From assembly GCA_021773115.1 (NCBI GenBank), contig JAJFKS010000005.1, positions 62,001 to 126,000 of the forward strand: a DNA stretch of 64,000 nucleotides, given 5' to 3'. The stretch's first letter is position 1. Every line of letters starts with the position of its first letter. The DNA comes from Woeseiaceae bacterium (GTDB lineage Bacteria > Pseudomonadota > Gammaproteobacteria > Steroidobacterales > Woeseiaceae). Of the stretch, positions 60,090 through 64,000 are shown piece by piece. Below the pieces are notes generated by a model. The model had not been told where the DNA came from. It saw nothing but the letters and a program-made list of their open reading frames with translations, and made no database searches. The position numbers were made by a program, and so were the translations under genes.

Positions 60090-61949
60090 TTATAGCAGCA
60101 TCTGTTGCAGTTTTTTGAATTCGGGAACATCGCGGAGGGTGTCGAACTCAGGGGCGCTTCGTAAGAACAAGGCCGGCGGCTCCCGCTGCTCCACCGCGAG
60201 CTTGAGTTCAGCTATCGCCTCCGCCTGCCTGCCGCACTGCGAATAGTATTTGGCAAGCAGATAATGCAAAACGCCAGTCGCCACATTCCGAACCAGGATT
60301 TCATTTGCACGCAGGCATCCCAGTTCCTGCCACGTAGCCGGAACAGCCTTAAAGTTGTCGAACGCCGTTTCATCAGTCCGACGAATAATATCAATTATGA
60401 TCTGAAGCGCTGCCTGTTCTTCACCCAATTCAAACCGAGCCTGAGCGAGGGCAATCCGAGTTGCTGTATGACGTGGATTCAGTTCCAGAGCGCTCTCGCA
60501 AACGTCGACAGCCTGCCGAAAGTCTCTGTGTAGCACAAGATACCAACAACGATCCGAGCGCACGGCCATTGCTGCAGGATCGAGACGCTCGGCTACTTCG
60601 GCGGACCGAACGGCGCCGCCGGTGTTGCCACTCGCCGCTTGTACTGCTGCGTAGAGGTTGTGTGCTCTTGCGTCTTGCGGTGTGATTAGAAGTGCTGCCT
60701 CGATGCTATTGGACGCCTTGGACAGGTCCCAATCACGATACAATTGAACAAACCCCATGCCCCAGAAGCTTTTTCCACTGTAGATGTTGTTATCAAACAT
60801 GAACTGAGCCGTCTCCTCCATATTGGCGAACGCTCTGTCAGCAGCGCCGGTCCCGCGTCGCCACATACTCAAATCGGCCAGCGACGTCAGTTTTCCTTCG
60901 AGCGCCCACACATGTTTCGGATTAACCACCAACGTTTTTTCGAACCCCTCAACGGCCATCCTGGTATCCGCTAGTGTGTCTCCTTCAAGATGCCAGAAGG
61001 CAGCAACCAAGTTACTGTCCCAGACGGGCTGACTACTTTGCACCAAAGCAGTTCGGCCGCTGTCGTCGTGTAGATCGAGTGCTCCAGAAAGCCAGGCAAC
61101 AATTATCTCCGGCGATTCTCGCAATACAGTTGCCATATCTCCATCCAGCGGTTCTTTGTGGGCTGATAGAATTTCACCATCTGAGTAACGTCGTAATTCG
61201 GCATCGAGCAGATAGGCGTCGCCGCGTCCTAGAATGCGCGTTCTTACAACGTAGTCCGGCGACTTTAGCTGGCCAAGATCTCCTTCGTTGGCAACAAGTT
61301 CGCGCAGACTCCGGCTGTTTATGACCGCCAGTTTATCCGGATGGAGTCGGGCAATCTGCTCAGACGCGATCATGGCGATTCCGTAGCCTGCAGTCGGGTC
61401 CAACGAATGTGTTGCATCGCCCTCAACCGGCAGCACAACGAGTAGCTCCGGCGGCAACGCGTTGTTTGTCCCGGGAAAGATGAGGGCGGCAAGAACAGCC
61501 ACTACTGCAACTGTTACAAACAGTGCCGCGGTCTTTCTGCCGTGCAAGGCCGGCGCGGAAGGGTCGGGTTCCAGTTCGGCAACAAATCGATATCCTCGTT
61601 TAGGCACAGTTTCTATGAAGTGAGAGTCGCCAGCCGAGTCGCCAAGTGCTGCCCGCACCTGCCGCACGCAAGTGTTCAGCGCACCCTCAAATTCGATAAA
61701 CGTGCTATCGCTCCAAAGCTCAGCGCGCAACTCGTCACGAGAAACCAGCCATGGCGAATTGTCGAGCAACATGACAAGCAACTGCGTTGCCTTGGGTGCC
61801 AGCTGAACGCGCTTGTCCGAAGACGTAAGCATTGCGGTACCTCGGTCGAAGCGGAAACCCGAGAAACAATACACGTCGCGACATCGGCGAAGCTGCGCCG
61901 TAGATGCAGAACGACCGGTTTGGTTTGGTTCGTTGCCATTCATAAGCAA
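60090..61949 (-). CDS. CadC/ToxR-like winged-helix regulator with TPR domain
   Basis: 619 aa, membrane protein. Residues about 25-125 form a Trans_reg_C winged helix (LAPKATQLLVMLLDNSPWLVSRDELRAELWSD-type segment, VPKRGYRFVAE); one membrane helix (about 141-158, ALFVTVAVVAVLAALIF) follows, then a periplasmic part with an oligomer/adenylate-cyclase-like N section and several TPR repeats (AHNLYAAVQAASGNTGGAV, RHTATRIALAQARFELG). Such regulators read periplasmic or envelope signals and often lie next to TonB receptors. It is divergent from the Oar-like receptor gene about 530 bp away. Confidence 0.88.
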   Translation of the reverse strand: MLMNGNEPNQTGRSASTAQLRRCRDVYCFSGFRFDRGTAMLTSSDKRVQLAPKATQLLVMLLDNSPWLVSRDELRAELWSDSTFIEFEGALNTCVRQVRAALGDSAGDSHFIETVPKRGYRFVAELEPDPSAPALHGRKTAALFVTVAVVAVLAALIFPGTNNALPPELLVVLPVEGDATHSLDPTAGYGIAMIASEQIARLHPDKLAVINSRSLRELVANEGDLGQLKSPDYVVRTRILGRGDAYLLDAELRRYSDGEILSAHKEPLDGDMATVLRESPEIIVAWLSGALDLHDDSGRTALVQSSQPVWDSNLVAAFWHLEGDTLADTRMAVEGFEKTLVVNPKHVWALEGKLTSLADLSMWRRGTGAADRAFANMEETAQFMFDNNIYSGKSFWGMGFVQLYRDWDLSKASNSIEAALLITPQDARAHNLYAAVQAASGNTGGAVRSAEVAERLDPAAMAVRSDRCWYLVLHRDFRQAVDVCESALELNPRHTATRIALAQARFELGEEQAALQIIIDIIRRTDETAFDNFKAVPATWQELGCLRANEILVRNVATGVLHYLLAKYYSQCGRQAEAIAELKLAVEQREPPALFLRSAPEFDTLRDVPEFKKLQQMLL

Positions 61950-62278
61950 AACACTCGAGTGCCTAATGTAGTAGAGACAGTTTTCCTACATATTGAGTTC
62001 ACACTAACTGACACCAACCCTTTCCCGCCTGGCAGCGTAAAGAATAGGCATCCGAATTATTCCGCGCAACTTATTCATCCTTGGAGCGAAATTCTGCAGG
62101 TCTGACGCCCTTTCTCGTGCGCAAATTGGTGAATTTTGGACGCTAAACAACAGTTTGCTTGCAGATAGAACATGCACCGGCACTTTTTTACGACGGAATT
62201 CTCGGCGTACGAACAACGAGTCACTCGCAAATTGGCCACGCACATCAATTTATTCATCGTCTATACATGACACGTGCG
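61950..62278. other. Divergent gap, no gene seen
   Basis: Spacer between the CadC-like regulator and the Oar-like receptor gene. I see short frames only, with no family match, and no tRNA or terminator. A CadC-like regulator probably binds somewhere in this gap. Confidence 0.4.
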
Positions 62279-62298
62279 GATGTTTCGTACAAAACATC
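62279..62298. promoter_or_regulatory. 20-bp palindrome upstream of Oar-like receptor
   Basis: Arms GATGTTT (62279-62285) and AAACATC (62292-62298) enclose CGTACA, whose GTAC centre is itself palindromic; only one base pair breaks symmetry. It lies 185 bp before the receptor start. A dimeric regulator site is likely; which protein binds is unknown. Confidence 0.45.
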
Positions 62299-62483
62299 TC
62301 GTGCTGTTATCACCTCATATAGCTGACTCGCATCGATTTCGCCGCCAATTGACACCACGCAAGCCTCACTCTTATTTTTCGCGAAACGCGGGTACTGCGT
62401 GCAAACGCGTATTCGATGTCAATAGCCGGCAGCTTGCAGACCCGAAAGGATCGATCCGCTTGTTGCCAAAGGGGGAAACAGTC

Positions 62484-64000
62484 ATGAATAAAACCAGTGG
62501 TTTGACAAGCTTCATACGATCTTCATTTGTGTTGTGTATTGGTCTTGTATTGGGCACTAATGCGCTCGCCGATACAGGCTCTCTCAATGTCGTCGTCGTC
62601 GATAGCAACGGAAACCCCGTTGCCGGGGCGATGGTTATTGCCAAGACCACAGACAGCCTGACGTCAAGATCAGGGGAAACTAATGTGGCAGGCGAAGTCC
62701 GATTGGTCGGTCTCGATCCATCAAACAAATATGTTGTCAGTGTTGCTGCCAGCGGCTACCAGCCGATCAGAAACGAAGGTGTCTTGGTGGTTTCGGAGCG
62801 AACATTCAACGTGCCATTCACGTTGATCGATGGTGGTGAGCAGCTGGAGGAAATAATAACGTATGGGCGTAGCGACTTGGGGCAACTGGTCGATACGACG
62901 TCCGCCCTGCAGTCCACAGATCTAACGCTGGATATCACCGAATCGCTGCCAACCGCTCGGTCGTATCAGAGCTACTTGCAGTTGGCCCCAACCACGAAAC
63001 CATCACAGGATGGCAACGCAGCATCAAAGTCCGGTGTGAACTACTCCGATATCGGTGGCGCAGTTGGATCGTCCACAGACAACGTCTATTACATTGACGG
63101 TATAAACATCACTGACAACCGGTCAGGCGGCTTCGGTGCAGATTTCAACTCCGAGATCATTCAGGAACAGCAAATTATCACCGGTGGTGTACCAGCAGAG
63201 TATGAAGGTGGTCAAGGCCTCATTTCACGTGTGGTTACCAAGTCGGGAAGCAACGAGTTTCACGGTTCGGTGAACTATTATGCACAGAGCGACAGTCTGG
63301 TTGCCGACAACAAGCACATCGCAGATTCCAAATTCTCGACGTTCGATACAGCGTTCACTTTCGGTGGACCGATCGTCAAAGATAAACTCTGGTTCTTTAC
63401 CTCGTATCAGCGTAAAGAGAGGGAGGAAGACGTCATAGATCTGGATACGCAGACTTTCCTCAGGACGGTAACCCGAGTAGAGGATTTGGGGTTCGCGAAG
63501 CTGACATGGCAGCCCACCGATGGCGATAAATTCGTCCTTGAGTATTTCAACGACCCTAGCGACAGAGACGGCTCATTTAGCACGACCACGTTGCAGAATA
63601 GGGACACGTCCCTCGCCACCGGTGGTGACAACTTCAAGTTTGAATACTCACGTACGTTGTTGGACAACCTTTTGCTCTCGGCGGCCTATACTATGCATGA
63701 GGGCGAATTAAGTCAGATTGCTGCAGACAGATCTACACGCAACGACGTTGGCTACACAGGCGCTGCTTTACCGGTGACCAACGTTGATACAGACAAAGGC
63801 GGCGCCGGTTTTGTTACCACTCAATTTCGAAACAAGGACGAGTTTCAGTTGAATCTGGAGTGGTTCGCCGACACTGGATACGGCTCACACGAGATCAAAG
63901 CGGGTTACAGGCGAACCATCAACGAGAGTAACGCCACTACGTTTAATACGGGCGACGGTGCACAGTACACGTCATTGGCATCAGCCAACAGCGGTTTGAC
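62484..64000 (+). CDS. Oar-like TonB-dependent receptor (5' part, runs off window)
   Basis: Open from ATG 62484 (GGGGGA site 7 nt upstream) to the window end, at least 505 codons. Signal peptide MNKTSGLTSFIRSS...ALA, then a carboxypeptidase-regulatory-like beta domain (about 30-115: LNVVVVDSNGNPVAGAMVIA, GYQPIRNEGV), then a plug (about 125-250) with VYYIDGINITDNRSGGFG, PAEYEGGQGLISRVVTKSGSNEFHG and the first barrel strands (FTFGGPIVKDKLWFF). This is the Oar/SusC-like arrangement used for peptides and other large ligands. The adjacent CadC-like regulator is the probable controller. Confidence 0.92.
   Translation, partial: MNKTSGLTSFIRSSFVLCIGLVLGTNALADTGSLNVVVVDSNGNPVAGAMVIAKTTDSLTSRSGETNVAGEVRLVGLDPSNKYVVSVAASGYQPIRNEGVLVVSERTFNVPFTLIDGGEQLEEIITYGRSDLGQLVDTTSALQSTDLTLDITESLPTARSYQSYLQLAPTTKPSQDGNAASKSGVNYSDIGGAVGSSTDNVYYIDGINITDNRSGGFGADFNSEIIQEQQIITGGVPAEYEGGQGLISRVVTKSGSNEFHGSVNYYAQSDSLVADNKHIADSKFSTFDTAFTFGGPIVKDKLWFFTSYQRKEREEDVIDLDTQTFLRTVTRVEDLGFAKLTWQPTDGDKFVLEYFNDPSDRDGSFSTTTLQNRDTSLATGGDNFKFEYSRTLLDNLLLSAAYTMHEGELSQIAADRSTRNDVGYTGAALPVTNVDTDKGGAGFVTTQFRNKDEFQLNLEWFADTGYGSHEIKAGYRRTINESNATTFNTGDGAQYTSLASANSGL

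Noticed and set aside
1-64000. CRISPR arrays, insertion sequences, integrases, rRNA operon
   Set aside because: No regular repeat-spacer array, transposase, recombinase or rRNA sequence was seen on reading the window.

Overview
The window reads as a carbohydrate-utilisation region from a marine-type gammaproteobacterium: five TonB-dependent receptors, Tat- and lipoprotein-type exported enzymes, three alginate-lyase-type polysaccharide lyases plus a PF05426 lyase-like protein, and FadR/UxuR-, TetR-, LysR-, CadC- and OmpR-type regulators. No ribosomal, phage or CRISPR genes are seen, and the species cannot be fixed from this window.

Layout. (1) 605-5072: TonB receptor and a DUF3604 lipoprotein. 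(2) 5368-23030, alginate block: PF05426 lyase-like protein, beta-hydroxyacid dehydrogenase (candidate DEH reductase), PL7, divergent PL6, TonB receptor, GntP permease, then a rightward operon of FAH-type hydratase/hydrolase, SDR and a four-gene oligomer ABC transporter, ending in a second, convergent PL7. A broken tRNA-Gly(CCC) lies at 14170. (3) 23383-25276: OmpR-type response regulator and histidine kinase. An 11-bp-phased direct repeat (GTCAC-N6-GTCAC) lies in front of PL6/PL7, the TonB receptor and the second PL7, so this pair is the likely lyase controller. (4) 25366-34257, oxidative sugar block: gluconate-2-dehydrogenase-subunit-3-like Tat protein, Fe-S GMC oxidoreductase, GSDH-type beta-propeller, and on the other strand SDR, GH88-like hydrolase and an unknown lipoprotein; then a Gfo/Idh oxidoreductase and a TIM-barrel isomerase. 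(5) 34406-43484, TetR module: Tat-exported TIM-barrel protein, lipoprotein fusing cytochrome c to a beta-propeller, enolase-superfamily enzyme, BtuB-like receptor, TetR, and an Nramp-fold transporter lacking the usual metal motifs. Matching palindromes sit before the module and between TetR and the transporter. (6) 43487-57291, sugar-acid block: aldo/keto reductase, a broken gene, a small lipoprotein, Gfo/Idh, SSS symporter, ManD, FadR/UxuR-type regulator, large TonB receptor, a second Nramp-fold transporter, gluconokinase and 6-phosphogluconate dehydrogenase. (7) 57479-64000: exported arginase-like protein, LysR and CadC-like regulators, and the 5' part of an Oar-like TonB receptor that runs off the end.

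Working model (inference): lyases and receptors bring in oligo-uronides; periplasmic FAD, PQQ-like and cytochrome enzymes oxidise sugars; Gfo/Idh, TIM-barrel and enolase-family enzymes rework the oxidised products; mannonate- and gluconate-type acids pass to KDG or, through GntK and Gnd, to the pentose phosphate pathway. KdgK, KDPG aldolase and PL15/PL17 oligoalginate lyases are not in the window. Most notable are three separate cis-regulatory codes and two adjacent ABC-transporter genes that seem to start with AUU codons.
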